Shown here: positions 35,672-48,377 of the stretch, piece by piece | Numbering within the stretch: position 1 is the first letter of the stretch | Layout: each line of letters starts with the position of its first letter | Origin: Liquidambar formosana | Lineage: Eukaryota > Streptophyta > Magnoliopsida > Saxifragales > Altingiaceae | Assembly: GCA_039720395.1 (NCBI GenBank) | Contig: CM077826.1 | Location: 30,004,810-30,068,809 of the forward strand | DNA length: 64,000 nucleotides | Direction: 5' to 3' | Notes under the pieces: model-generated | Told to the model about the DNA's origin: nothing | Database searches by the model: none | What the model saw: only the letters and a program-made list of their open reading frames with translations | Position numbers and translations under genes: made by a program

Positions 35672-36421
35672 GGGTTTACAAGTCTTTACCGAGTAAGGCT
35701 TGTTTCTTTGTGGTTTTTGTTACTTGCTATTCAACACGATCTTTGACTTGTTGATTTTTGTATAGGGCTGCCAACAAATTCTGCTGGCGGGTGAACTTCT
35801 CGAGGAGGAGGATAATAAACTGCAAATCGAGGTCACCAAAGTCTGGAGTGAGTAAAACAAGAAATTGCAAGAGGCTAAGGCAAATTGCTTTGCGGCTATG
35901 TCCCAGCTTCAGAAAGTGAAGTCTGAGTGCGAGACTTTCAAATCTACTGCCGAGAGCATCGTCAGCAAATTAGAACTCACGAGGAAGGACTACGCAGATT
36001 TGGAGGCTGAGCTGAGGAAGATGAAGGACGCCCATGACGAATTAGCTCAGGAGAAGCGTGACCTGGCGAGAAAGGTTCGGGCCCTCGAGGCTGAGGTAGA
36101 GAAGGAGAAGGCCTCTGTGGAGACGGCAGTGGCTGACGAGAGGAAGAGTGTAAAGGACTCTCTCGTTGGGCAGTTGACCAATGAGCTCGAGGCTATCTAC
36201 AAATTTGCGGGAAACCTTGGTCGAGTTGGCATCTGCCCAGTTCCCTGGCATTGCTGAAATTCCCTTCGAAAGGAGGGAAGTTCCCCCGGAGTATGACCCC
36301 GAGGGAGGTGATGTCGGGGACGCTGAGGTGGAGGTTGTAGGTGAGGACGAGGCTGGGGAGAATGATCCCGAGGTCACATCCCAGCCTAATGCCAACACTG
36401 AAGTCGAGAGGGTCGTTGGCG

Positions 36422-36426
36422 CTACC
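36422..36426. repeat. Target site duplication CTACC, left copy
   Basis: Matches 39887-39891 on the other side of the solo LTR. Confidence 0.93.
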
Positions 36427-37254
36427 TGTGAACCACGGGTTTCGATCCGGGGGGAAGGAGAACCCTTCTTTTAAAAAAACTTGTAGAGATTTAAATTAAT
36501 AAAAATCTGGTTTTTAAAAGGTTCACAAAAACATAACAAATAAGGAGTCGCCACCTCATTTTTAGGAAAAGAGGAAAACCATAAAAACAGTTTTTAAAGA
36601 AAACCTTTGAAAACAAACCACATGACTCTGATCAAGGAAAAGCAGGTCTATCAAACAAGAGAGGATTCGGAGACTAAGTTACGATGTGGGAAGGTTCTAG
36701 GAAACATCCTATAGGCACCCACATCGCCCCAAAATGGGTTTCTGAATTTATATGGGCTATTTCAATCACTTCCTAATTAGTCACCATGCATATGCAAAGA
36801 ATCATCCATAAACCAATCCACATTCATCCATGAACATCCATAAAGCAATAAACATCCATAAAGCATGTAAACATCCATGACCAGATATGAGAGATATGGA
36901 AAGCAGGTAAGAGATAGAGAGAATGAATAAACAAATCCATCCTATCCACTAGCAAATATGTGATGGATAAATGAGCAAGCAAACAAATCCATCCTATCCA
37001 CTAACAAATATGTGATAGATAAATGTATAAGCATGGGTCCATCCTATCCACTAGCATATATGTGATGGACAAATGGGTAGAGAGAAAGAGAAAGAAAGAA
37101 AAAGAAAACCTAGGATACTTAGTATCCTAGGGCGGACTTGAACATCAAATGAGCGCCTACGTACCTTACATACAAAGATATAAGGATCAAAGTCCACGTA
37201 GTTCGATTGAGAAAGGATCACTCCCTTTACAATGAACTATAAACCCTAAGTTTC

Positions 37255-37575
37255 CATTAAAAGAAAAGAAGAGTTTTAAAAAGAAGAAGAGTTTTCAAAA
37301 AAGGAATTTGAGAAAAGATAGAAGTTGAAAAGAGATAGAACTCTTATCCAAAAAAAAGTTTGAGAGAAATAGAATTCTAAAAGAGATAGAACTCTAATTC
37401 AAAAAGGAATTTGAGAAAAGTAGAATTCTAAAAGAGATAGAACTCTAATGCAAAAAGAATTTTAGTGAAAGTAGAATTCTAAAAGAGATAGAACTCTAAT
37501 TAAAACAGAATTTTTAGAAAAAGTAGAATTCCAAAAGAGATAGAACTCTAATTAAAACAGAATTTTTAGAGAGTT
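37255..37575. repeat. Tandem A-rich repeat inside solo LTR
   Basis: Units of about 60 bp containing AATTCTAAAAGAGATAGAAC are repeated five times with small changes. Confidence 0.75.
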
Positions 37576-39195
37576 GGAAACTTAGGACTTCTAATTCAAA
37601 GTAAAGACAATAACCTAAAGGGGGAGAAGAGAACAACTCACACAATACTCACCATAAACCACTTACCATATGCAAATTATCCCGAAACATCGAGAAAACA
37701 TCAATTAATCACCCTATGTATTCTATAGGGCAATTATTAAGCTCAAATCCACCATATTCGTGCTCAAATAATCATTAGAAGACCTAATTCAAATCTGGAC
37801 AGAATACTAAACATGCATATAATGACCTTAAACTCATGCAAATAACAAAAATCAAAAGAAAAACTCAATCCTAGCTATATGCTCCTATATGCTCAGATCA
37901 TCCCGAAACATCGAGAAATCACCAATTAATCACCTTATGTATTCTATAAGGCAATTATTAAGCTCAAATCATTCATATTCATGTTCAAATCATCATTAGA
38001 AGACCTAAATCAGATCTGGACAGAATACTAAACATGCATAAAATGACCTAATACTCATGCAAATAACAAAAATCAAAAGAAAAACAATATCCTAATATGC
38101 TCCTATATGCTCTAGACACCCTAACATGCACAAAACTATCAAAAACATGCTAAATAGGCATTACCATGATGAAAATATCATATGACAATCCTAAACATGA
38201 AAAGAAAATCTACCATGATGCCTTAGGTAAGTACTTTACGTAAGAATGTGAAATAATCATCCTTACGGCGAGCTTTCTTAAGTAAAACTATCCGGAGATA
38301 ATTTTACGTAGAAATCACTCCGTATGAATGGTTTCTTCACATATCCTACGTAAAATATATACCTAAGAATGCAAAGAAACTCACAGCGCACTTAAACACA
38401 CTCTAGAAAGCACCTATGCACAACCTCACCCTCTAAGGACGACAATTATCCTCGAAAAGGATAATCATCCATACACCTATGAAGACGAGGCTTACACAGC
38501 AAGTGTCCTATACAAAAGATGCTTAAAATCATGCATATGATTGAACCATGAAGAGAAAACGGCCTAAACACATCAACTAATTTTCTGTGCAAAACGCACC
38601 TCTATCCTTAAGGGAGAAACTATCCTACCAGCAAGCAATTCACAATCCTATTCCACTAACATGCATTCTCATCATATTTGAATTATATACACTCTAAAAT
38701 ATAGAGTATATATGATTCCTAAATCAATTCTAAGCCATAATTATGCAGAGAATGGAGTAGAAGAAGAAGGAATCGTAAAAGGATGTAAATGAAACTCACA
38801 ACAAAGCAAGGGTCTTCGCTGCGTTCTTCTTTCTCTTTGGCTTGGTTCCTTTCTAGTTCTCCTTCAAAATTGCAGTAGAAAGCCTCCTCCAAGTGATATG
38901 GGTGTGTGCAAACTTGTGGTCACTCCTTCTCTCTCTTGTGAATATGAAATGTCAAAAGTCAAAAGTCCCTTATGCTGATGAATGAGCCTCTATTTATAAC
39001 CAACCAACCATATGAACCAATGGTTGAGATTAATTCACCATAAAAACAATCTAGGGCTGTAATTAAGTCCCATGAATGTTAAACAACTCAAAACCACCTC
39101 CCAATAGGCTTAGAAGTCCTTTAGAAGGCACAAAATCAGAGTAGTAGAGTCTCATTTCGTCAAAAATTCAAAAGGAGAAAATTCAGGATGGGACT

Positions 39196-39254
39196 CTCGG
39201 GTGACCAGTTGGGGTGAACCGGTCCAACCGGTTGGGCCCAACCGGTCACCCGAG
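39196..39254. promoter_or_regulatory. Foldback motif in solo LTR
   Basis: The outer arms CTCGGGTGACC and GGTCACCCGAG are the same as in A and B. The inner part differs (GAACCGGTCCAACCGGTT) but is again self-complementary. It lies about 195 bp before the TATA box on the minus strand. Confidence 0.85.
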
Positions 39255-39886
39255 AAGAATCCAAAAAATTTGGAATTCTAGCTCGGTTTGGACTCCGAAT
39301 TTCAAACGGACACAAATTCTTCATTTTAACTCCGATTTGAGTGATTCAAAAGCCAAAATTTCAAGGATTCAGTGTAGAATAAGCCTAGAATATTCTTGAA
39401 TCAAGAATCCCTGACCACGGTCAAGTGGCTGGTTTTCATGAGGCGATTACCCGAAAAAAGGTCAATTAAGCATAGGGTAATGTGGTGAACCAATCCCAAA
39501 CCTATCAATAAATTAAATTGGCACTTCAATTAGACTCATTTCATCATTCTAAGGTCAATGGAACACTCCGGAGCAAATTTAGAAGTCAATTGGAAAATAT
39601 ACGAAGTAAAAGACGAAATTGCCCCTCAAGTCGCAAAAGTTCTAATTAGCTATCCAAACCTATTTGGAATTGAGCCAAATTCGACACACATATCCAAAAT
39701 GACCCTAGAAACTAAATGCAAGTGATGGGACTCAACAAAGAGACAAAAATATGCATGCGATGATGACCTATTCTCCTAAGGCTTAAAAGGGCAAAATTGT
39801 CCTTTAAGGCTTAGGGACTCCTAAATGCTTCTAAACCTAACCAAATGCTATCATGATCTTATGGGGGTGAAAATGGGGTGTCTACA

Positions 39887-39891
39887 CTACC
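39887..39891. repeat. Target site duplication CTACC, right copy
   Basis: Matches 36422-36426. Confidence 0.93.
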
Positions 39892-40023
39892 AATGACACT
39901 TCGGCCACTGATAATGGGGATCAACCCGCAACTGCAACAGAAAGCACCACAGAGGCAGCCCCTGATCTACCTTTGGCTCCCGTGGCCCCTCTTGCCTCCG
40001 CTAACCCTATCCAGGCGCCTTGA

Positions 40024-40724
40024 GATCACTGATCCAGCTATTGGGGGCTCGGGAGAGAAGTAGCCACCTAGGTTTTTTCTTTTGTTTTTTGTTTTTTCAT
40101 GTTTCTGGTTGAGTGCCCTAATTTGTACAGATTCTTGTAATATCTTTTTCTGGGAATGAAATACACGATTTTTCTTCACTATGTGCATCTGTTCTTTACT
40201 TTTGTATTGGCTGTACATTTGAATGTGTTCTCGGTATGAAATCCCCTGCTGCTGTATGTGTATTGTTTCATTGGCACACTTAGTTAACCCAACTTGGCTG
40301 TGGATTCCAATTAGGATAGTGATAGACTTGGGCACCTTCTAGCAATTGTCTGCTTGGACCCATTCCTGGGCACGTTGTTAGGTTGAGCCTATTCTTAGGC
40401 AGTTTTTGTTTGGACCCTTTCTTGGGCAAGACTTGTGCCCATTCTTAGGCAGTTTTTGCTTGGACCCTTTCTTAGGCAAGACTTGTGCCCATTCTTAGGC
40501 AATTTTTGCTTGGACCCGTTCTTGGGCAAGACTTGTGCCCATTCTTAGGCAAATTATGACTTCGACCCATTCTTGGGCAAGTGCCTTTAATTCGATTGAT
40601 AAATAAGCGATAACACTTCTGAATAACCTCTGAATTTGTATTGAATAATCATTGAATGTAATTACAACTTTCGCTATCGGTAAAACAATCTCAGATTAGT
40701 TATATTAACTGATCTCAGGAGTTC
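40024..40724 (-). other. Element D 3' non-coding region with 50-bp tandem repeat
   Basis: Between the antisense gene and integrase. ATTCTTAGGC recurs at 40391, 40441, 40491 and 40541, a 50-bp unit with GCTTGGACCCTTTCTTGGGC; edges are about 40385-40585. No gene seen. Confidence 0.8.
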
Positions 40725-41821
40725 TTATCCAGTCTCTAAGCTCTTTAATTTGTACGAACCTGTTTCCCTGACGTGGATGACCTCGTAAGGACCTTCCCAT
40801 GTTGCCCCGAGCTTCCCATCCGCGGGATTTCTGGTTCCGGAGTTAACTTGTCTGATCACTAATTCTCCAACATTGAACTCCTTTGACTTTATTCTTCGGT
40901 TGTAGTATTTTTTCAGCTCTTGTTGGTAAGATGCCATTTTAATTCGAACCCTTTCCCTTCTTTCTTCTGCCAGATCCAGATCTTGAGACAAAACTTGATC
41001 ATTTGTTGCCGCGTCGTACAACTCAGTTCTGAGACCCAGTAGACCCAGTTCTGTTAGTATAACTGCTTCCATTCCATAGGTCATTGAAAATGGAGTTTTT
41101 CCAGTGGACCTCCTTGGAGTAGTTCGGTATGCCCATAGTACGGAATGTAGCTCATCAGGCTAAGGCCCTTTCACATTATCTAGCCTCCTTTTTATCCCTG
41201 CGACTATAATCTTGTTAGTTGCTTCTGCCTGGCCATTACACTGTGGGTAACTCGGGTTAGAACACCACCATTGAATCCCTTATTCTGCGCTGAATTCCCG
41301 GGTTCTTTTGCTGTCGAATTGAGTTTCGTTATCCGATACAAAGGCTCTCGGGATTCCAAAGCGTGTGATAATGTTTTCCCAAAGGAACTTGATAATATCG
41401 AAATCCTTAATTGATGCAAGCGTGATGGCTTCTACCCATTTAGTGAAGTAGTCAGTTGCGATACACAAGTACTTCCTATTCCCCGAGGCAGTGGGCAATG
41501 AACCCATGAGATCTAATCCCCACTGTGCGAAAGGCCACGGGCTGGATATGGGATGCAGCTCCTGAGCTGGCTGGTGTATCTTATCGGCAAACATCTGACA
41601 CTTCAGACATTTCCTCACTACCTGATAGCATCCTTCTACATGTATGGCCACCAGTAGCCCTGAGTGTTTGCCCTATGGGCTAGTGATCTTCTTCCTGTGT
41701 GACCCCCACACGACCCCTCGTGGAGTTCAGCCAGCAGGTCTAACACTCGGTTTGGGTGTACGCACTTGAGGTATGGCCCATATAAGACCTTTTGTAGAGA
41801 GAGCCTGATGGAGATAACCAA
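40725..41821 (-). pseudogene. Element D integrase
   Basis: Fragments in three frames. The zinc region (HEGSCGGHTGRRSL ... CLKCQMF) is followed by the catalytic core with WGLDLMGSL and SDNETQF. The C-terminal part has TYGMEAVILTE and KLGATWEGPYEV. The E of the catalytic triad falls in the damaged stretch around 41200-41280. Integrase would insert the cDNA; this copy is dead. Confidence 0.88.
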
Positions 41822-42908
41822 AATCTAGCTGACTTAGCTCGAATTCGGTGACTCTGATTGCGGTCCTCGGGTAGTTCATCCCTTTGTAGATAGGCAACTA
41901 TCTCGTCTATCCAGCTCGGTGTTGAGGACTGAATGTCCGAGATGAGCTCTTCTGTCCCGATGCTGGGCTCTTGTAGGACTTCGACATTTATGGTTCGAGG
42001 GGTATCCATTTCTAATGCTGCAGCTAAGGCAGCTAACCCATCTGCATGTCTATTCTGATCCCTCACGAAGCGCTTGAACTCAACACTCGTGAAGTCAGCA
42101 GCTAATTCCCATACCTTGTGCATGTACGCAGTCATTCTTTCATCTTTGGCTTCATATTCTTTGTTCAGCTGATTAACTACGAGTCTAGAATCACTGTATA
42201 CTGACAATTCTTTAACTCCCATTGCTCGCTATCCCAAGTCCTGCCACAACTGCCTCGTATTCTGCTTCATTGTTTGAGGCTGGGAACATAAGCCTAACTG
42301 CTTGCTCGATGATCTCTCCCTCGGGATCTGTCAGCACAATTCCCAAACCTGCCCCTTTCGCAGTTTGATGCCTCATCCACTTTGAGCTCCCATCTCTTCT
42401 TCTTTTCATTGTTTATATTGTCTTCCCCCTCCAGTTCGGGCAGAGAGGATTTTAGTTTTGTCTGTTTCGAACTGGAAGTAGGATCTGCGAATTCGGCAAT
42501 AAAATCGGCTAATATTTGCCCTTTAACTGCAGGTCGGGGTTTGAAGTGAATCTCGTAAGCGTTGAGTTCTACCCCCCACTTCGAGACTCGTCCTGACAAG
42601 TCAGCTTTGCGGAGGACATCTTTGAGTGGATAGTTGGTGAGCACAGTGATAGGATGAGACTGAAAGTAGTGTTGGAGTTTTCGGGAGGCTGTGACAAGAG
42701 CTAGGATTAGTTTTTCAAGGGGTAGATAGTGAGTTTCAGCATCTAACAGCGTCTTGCTAATATAATAGATTGGTGTTTGTGTAAGTTCGCGCTGGGCAAG
42801 GAGAACGCCATTGAGTAAATGGGCTGAGACAGCAAGATAGAGGTAAAGAGTTTCCCCGTGGTAAGGGTGGGTCAGGGTGGAGACTGTTTCTAAATGAGCG
42901 ACTAACTT
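41822..42908 (-). pseudogene. Element D RNase H and archaeal-type RNase H
   Basis: The RT-linked RNase H tail (WGVELNAYEIHFKPRPAVKG) is followed by an archaeal-type RNase H with [27 protein letters not shown] and RHADGLAALA, which keep the E and later D positions. The first-D segment is frameshifted. Frame changes occur near 42210-42420, and the segment before 42650 has stops. Two RNase H domains again point to Tat. Confidence 0.85.
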
Positions 42909-43967
42909 CTAGTAAGCTTCCTGGCACTCCGTATTCCATCCCGAGTTAGTGCTCTTCCTCAGTACCTGGAAGAAAGGGTGGCATTTATCTGATGACCTTG
43001 AGATAAACCTGCTGAGTGCTGCCACCATCCCGTTCAACTGTTGAAGATCCCTGACTGTTGTTGGTGTATGTAGGGTTCTTATTGCCTTAATCTTACTTGG
43101 ATTTGCCTCGATCCCCCTTCTCGAGACTAAGTGACCCAGGAACTTTCCCGAGCCTATCCCAAATGAGCTTTTCTTTGCGTTCAACTTCATCCCGTACTCC
43201 CTGAGTCGGGCGAAAGCCTCAGTTAGGTCTGCCAAATGGTTTCTCTCTGAACTGCTCTTAACAATAGTGTCATCAATGTATGCCTCTAGGTTTTTGCCAA
43301 TTAGTCCTTCAAACATCCTGTTAACAAGACGTTGATAGGTTGCCCCGGCATTCTTCAATCCAAATGGCATTACCTTATAGCAGTACGTCCCTCTAGGAGT
43401 AATAAACCCCGTTTTATCTTAATCTTGTTCTGCCATGGGAATTTGATGATAGCCCGAGAAGGCATCAAAGATACTCAGCCGCTCATATCCCGAGATAGAG
43501 TCTATGAGTTGGTCAATCTTAGGCAAGGGGAAACTGTCCTTGGGGCATGCTTTATTGAGGTCTGTAAAGTCAATGCAGACACGCCAGTCCCTTGTCTTTT
43601 TTCTTACACATACGGGATTGGCCAGCCAACTCAGGTACTTTACTTCTCTGATGAACCCTGCTTTCAAGAGCTTATCCACCTCGGCAGAAATTGTTTCAGC
43701 CCGATTTTTAGACAACCTTCATTGCTTCTGAACCAATGGCATACAATTCGGATTAACCTGCAACTCGTGAGTGATAATTCTGGGATCAATTCTTGGCATT
43801 TCATGGGGCGACCAAGCAAATACGTCAATGTTATCTTTCAGGAACTCAAATAGCTCTGCTGCGTCCGTCTTACTCAGTGACTTTCCAATCCAGAAAAACC
43901 TCTTTAGATCATCGGGATTAATTATCTTTTTTACTAGCTCTTCCTCTGTTCTGTCTGCGGGTTCCAA
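42909..43967 (-). pseudogene. Element D reverse transcriptase
   Basis: Three consecutive open pieces (43967-43719, 43715-43419, 43370-42909) carry WRVCIDFTDLNKACP, FDAFSGYHQIPMAE, MPFGLKNAGATYQR and the catalytic YIDD. Stops near 43718 and frame damage near 43400 separate them. Confidence 0.9.
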
Positions 43968-44006
43968 AGCTGTCTCTTCAACCCTGGGCTGCTCTCCCTT
44001 TCGTTG

Positions 44007-44756
44007 CTACAAGGGAATCTCATCGACTTTGGCTTTTTTCTTTTGCTCTGGCTCCTGCCTCGGGGTTTTAACTTTGCCAGTTCCCGAACTGGGAAGGCGT
44101 GGGATCCTAGACTTCAGTTTGTCCTCTGAGGGTGCTGAGTCTGCATACTCCGCTAGAAAACACTCCCTGGCCACTGCCTGGTTTCCCTTTATCTCCATGA
44201 TTCCCTTTGGGCTCGGGAACTTGATGGATTGGTGGTAGGAGGATGGGACAGCCTTTATAACATGAATCCAGGGTCGCCCGAGTATTACGTTGTAAGCTGA
44301 CCTTTCTTGGATTACCATAAATGTTTCCATGGATTGCACTGGCCCTGCCCAAACTGGGAGAGTTATCTGCCCCAGCGGGAAAGTCATGTTTCCATTGAAA
44401 GCCTTTAGGCTGACGTGACAGGGCTTTAGGTCGGAGTCCTTCAACCCGAGTTGACTAAACAACTTCTGGAACATGACATTCACAGATGCCCCGTTGTCCA
44501 CATAGACTTTGCCCACATCGTAGTTCCTTATGAATATGCTAACGACTAGAGCATCATTGTGGGGGCAGCGCACTGTCCCGTCAGTCTCGGCATCCCCAAA
44601 GAACAATAGTTTTTCTCCAATTTCCCCTTCACCTTGAGGTAATAGTACTGGCTCGTTCTCGATATCACTGACCTCGACATCTTGGCAAGCCATCCTGTAC
44701 TGTGCCCTGAGCTGGCTGGTTGACAGGCCAGTTTCTTCATATCCCCTCGTGATCAT
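44007..44756 (-). pseudogene. Element D protease region
   Basis: A 249-codon open frame with VYVDNGASVNVMF as the active-site region and VILGRPWIH downstream, as in A. It ends in a Lys/Pro-rich stretch before the RT frame. Confidence 0.85.
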
Positions 44757-44843
44757 GTCAATCCTCCCAAGGATCTTTGGTTGTGTGGATTGAGGAGCTC
44801 TACTCTCGGGCTTTTTCTGTTCGGATGGCTGTCCTTTTTCACT

Positions 44844-45092
44844 TCAGGCTATAAACTCATTCAGCTTTCCTTTTTTGGCCCAGGCCTCGAGATTGTACTT
44901 TAGAACCTTACAGTCTTCTATCTTATGGCCGTGATCCTTGTGATAGCTGCAGAACAGCTTTTTGTTTCTCTTCTTGGGCTCTGCAAGCATGGGTCTAGGT
45001 TTTTGGAAGAAGTCCTTGTTCTCCAATGCCTTCATCAACTTGTAGATAGGGAGAGTAAATACAGTGAAGATGGCCTGATTTGGATTGGTAGG
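44844..45092 (-). pseudogene. Element D gag, zinc-knuckle end
   Basis: Contains CSYHKDHGHKIEDC, a degenerate knuckle of the C-x2-H-x4-H-x4-C kind. It is separated from the gag core by the solo LTR at 45093-47865. Confidence 0.85.
45088..45092. repeat. Target site duplication GTAGG, left copy
   Basis: Matches 47866-47870. Confidence 0.93.
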
Positions 45093-47865
45093 TGTCACAC
45101 CCCATTTTTGCACCACCTTACTAGGGCTCATCATTTCATGCATGTTTTTGTTTTGTTTTTGAGTCTAGTCACTTGCATTAGTTTTCTAGAGTCACAAGGA
45201 CAATGGATATGAATTTTGGTTCAAATTGGAGTTGATCTTAAGGGATAATAAGAGCTTTTGTGACTTGAGGGGCATAATCGTCTTTTAAGTCCCAAACTTT
45301 TCATTTGACCTTGGAATGATCTCCAAATTGTCAATTGGAGTTCATATGGATGCATAAGAGGTATTTTTAGTGTCAATTTGGTAAGTCAATGGCTCGGGAT
45401 TAAAATGGCTCGATGTGGTTCAAGTTGGTTAATTGACCCTTCCTTGGGTTAGCTCTAATTGACTCACAATTACCAACCAAATCTTTTCAAATTGACTTTC
45501 ATTAGTCATCATTTTGTACCGGTTGTCATCTTAAGTCCCGTGGCCCTGATGATGAGTTTAGTGTGGTTATTTACGGATTATCCTTGAAGAATTAGTGCGA
45601 ATCACAGCATGAGATTTTTGGTTAAAATGAAAAGAAAATTATTTTATTAAATTAGCCATTTTTATCATGACACTAACACGTGTACGTATGTGATGAGTGT
45701 GTGTACGCACATACGATACATGTGCATGTGTGTTAGCGGTCAGTCTCCCAATTTTTATAAAAGACAATTTCCTTTTCCTATTCAGATTAGAAGTCTTTTA
45801 TCATTATAAAATACCTTTTGATTATTCTCCAAGGAAACCTAGTCCAGGAAGGAAAGGGAAACTCCAGATTTCAGCTATAAATACTCTCTTAATGTCTTTA
45901 AACAGGGGGGAGGAGAAGAGGGTTTGGAGGGAGTGAAATTCGTCATAATTCAGCAGCAGATTTTCTGAAAACCAGCAGTCGTATTTTAATCATAACTTTT
46001 TCATCCGAAGTCAGAATTTGATGAAATTGGTCCTGTTAGAAAGATAATTCAATTCTCTACAACTTTGTATTTCACAAGCTTTGTCCAAATCCAACGTTTT
46101 CATACCCAAAAATGCGATTGAAGTTGCTGCTGCTGCAAAGTGACGAAAATCACTTTTCTTTTCTCTTGTTCTCTTCTTGTTTTCTATTTCTTTTCAAAGT
46201 TGAGTGAGTTTTGATCTCTTTGCTGTGATACCACTTTGACAAAGAGGAGGATTCGTGTTGGTTTGATTCACTCTAAAGACCTGAGGAGCCACGAACAATT
46301 ACAAACACAAGGAAGGCCCTTCCTAAGGTATTCTCCTTCTCTATTCAAGCTTAAACTAGGTTTTCATATGGGTTAGGCTTATTGCATGTTAAAGGTAACT
46401 TTTTTATCATGTATTAACACTCTAGCTAGTTAATATACATGGAATATCTATTTTTTATCTACTGTTTAGCATGCTTTAGGGCTGTCCTTTAGGTTTTTAA
46501 TGCATAGTTGTGATTCTTGTGCTCCTGTTTGTCCTTGTGCTAGGATTAGTGTCATTGCATGTTAGAGTTAGGATTTTCATCATGTTATATTGCTTTAGTT
46601 AGTTAATATGCATGATTTAATTTCTGTTTAGTTTGGTTTTAGCATGATTAAAGTATGTTTTGTATGTTTTTAAGCATATTTGTGAGTTTAGGGTTTTAGA
46701 GTCATTGTTTCGTGTTTGTTTTCATATAGCATGATAAAGTAGACTTTTTTATTTGGTTTTTCTTCGTGTTTGCTGTATATGTTTTTCATATGGAGTAAAC
46801 ATGATAGTTTTGCATGCATGTTAGTATGTTTTAGGGTTTTTATGCATGATATGGTTCTAGGAATATGTTAGGACTTATTATTGTTCGCTGTTTTTGCTTT
46901 GGCATGCTTAGTGGATGATTTTAGGTCATAATACTATTCTGTCCAGATTTGCATGTTAGTGTTTTTGCATGGTTTTGAGCACTTGTAAGGGTGCAAATAG
47001 GTGTGGTATTTGTCCCATGGCAAATAGGGCTGCTTATGTCTGAAATGGCTAAATGCTTGGAGCTAATTGCGCTCAGGTAAGTGGGTGTGAAGGTGCCCCA
47101 ATTCACCTTTCTTCTTAACTCATTCTCTTCTCCCTATTTAGGGTTAATTTTTAATATGATCCTATGGTTTAATTAGAGGTTTCCTTAACTAACAAAATTC
47201 TGGTTTTTATTAAAGTTTCCATTTTGTGGATTTCTTTCCTAAAATCAAACTTTCTATCATATTCAACTCTTTTGATCAAATAAGGAAACCTAGGGTTTTT
47301 ACCATAGGTTTGTATTAGGATTTAACCTTAGTTCTAATCGAACTACATGGACTTTGATCCATGTATTTCGCTGCATGGTACGTAGGCGCTCTTTGTGAGG
47401 CTCAAGTCCGTTCTAGGATCCAAGCATCCTAGGTTTATTTATGTTTTCTTTTCTTCTTTTTATTTTCTGTTTTTATTTGCTTATTATGCATGGATGGATG
47501 AATGAAATATATGATATGCATGCAATTCTTGTGATGATATACTTGCTGATTTTTGTATGGAAAGACTTTAATTTAGCCCAAATGAACTGAGAGACCGAAA
47601 GGGTGACATGGGTGCCTATAGGCTTTGCCTAGAACCTTCCCATGTCATAACTTAGCCTCCGAATCCCCGATTTCTTTGGTTTTCAAAAGATTGGTTTTTG
47701 CCTTTCCTTTTTTTATGGAGTCATTCAAATTGTTTTCCTAAAACAATCTGATTTTTAGGGTTTTCCTTGTTTCCTTTAAAAAATAAGGTGGCGACTCCTT
47801 TCCTTTTTCTTTTTCAAACCCACTTTCTTTTCAATCCCTCGTGGGCCCAATTTCCGGGGTTCACA
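45093..47865 (+). repeat. Solo LTR, Tat type, 2,773 bp
   Basis: TGTCACACCCC...GGGGTTCACA with perfect GTAGG duplications. TATA box CTATAAATAC at about 45876-45885. The conserved GTACGTAGGCGCTC block lies near 47379. At the place where the others have CTCGGGTAACC it has a different foldback (45672-45735). It interrupts the gag of D. Confidence 0.93.
45672..45735. promoter_or_regulatory. Divergent foldback in solo LTR
   Basis: The outer arms CTAACACGTG and CATGTGTGTTAG enclose GTACGTATGTG/CACATACG arms, about 140 bp before the TATA box. The sequence is unrelated to the CTCGGGTAACC motif but position and shape are similar. Confidence 0.7.
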
Positions 47866-47870
47866 GTAGG
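47866..47870. repeat. Target site duplication GTAGG, right copy
   Basis: Matches 45088-45092. Confidence 0.93.
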
Positions 47871-48377
47871 CAGCCTTGATTTCTCTCCTCAGGGACTATC
47901 CCTATGAGGCCTTGAGTCTTTCTTCTTGTCATCTTTTTCATTGGCTTTGGTAGATTACGGGGTGTAGAAATCATCCAACTTTGAATAGTTGGCTACAGTG
48001 GAGAGTAATTTGGCTAGATTTCTGGGGGGATTAATAGTGAGCTCCTTAAACAGAGGTGATGGCTTCCTCAGCTCGAGGTGAAATAGATCCATTGCATTCT
48101 TCTCAATCGGCTCGTCAATCTCATTGTAAACCTCCCAGAACCTTTGAGAATATTCCCTAAGTCCTTCCCCATCTTTTTGTTTCAGCTCGTATAGGTTCTG
48201 CATAGTCCTCGGGAATTTGCAGCTAGTGATGAACCTCTTCTTAAACAGCTTGCTCAGTTCGTGCCAGCTGTCAATAGACTCATCTGGAATCTTGGCCCAC
48301 CACTTGAGAGCCACCTCCCCCAAACTCATAGGAAATATCTTACAGAGAAAACCCTCATTTCCAGTATATAACGACAT
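47866..48377 (-). pseudogene. Element D gag core
   Basis: Retrotransposon gag domain with ALKWWAKIPDESIDSW, LFKKRFITS, NLYELKQKDGEGLREYSQRF and LHLELRKP-like blocks. The frame continues into 45092 across the solo LTR. Confidence 0.88.

Larger units (their letters stand above)
36427..39886 (-). repeat. Solo LTR, Tat type, 3,460 bp
   Basis: On the minus strand it starts TGTAGACACCCCATTTTCAC and ends GGTTCACA. A perfect CTACC duplication flanks it. It shares with A's LTR the GTACGTAGGCGCTC block (near 37153) and the TTACGTAAA-type motifs near 38230-38350. It has a TATA box (TTATAAATAG, 38991-39000) and a foldback at 39196-39254. The A-rich stretch 37255-37575 contains about five tandem units of AGAGATAGAACTCTAAT. 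It formed by recombination between the two LTRs of a complete element. Confidence 0.93.
35766..40023 (+). pseudogene. Antisense extra gene of element D, C-terminal coiled-coil exon, disrupted
   Basis: Starts after a splice-acceptor-like TTTTTGTATAG at 35755-35765. It encodes a long heptad-rich coiled coil (LELTRKDYADLEAELRKMK, LARKVRALEAEVEKEK). The region beyond is acidic and rich in E, D and V, and the last exon part (39892-40023) is Thr/Ala/Pro-rich, ending in TGA. Lesions: TAA at 35853-35855, a frame change near 36180-36220, and the solo LTR at 36427-39886, whose removal with one target-duplication copy keeps the frame. The N-terminal part, expected left of B, is not in the window. Similar coiled-coil proteins are common as extra genes of Tat elements. 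Function unknown. Confidence 0.7.

Noticed and set aside
40385..40585. CRISPR-like array
   Set aside because: Spacers are part of the repeated 50-bp unit; it is a tandem repeat in a plant element.
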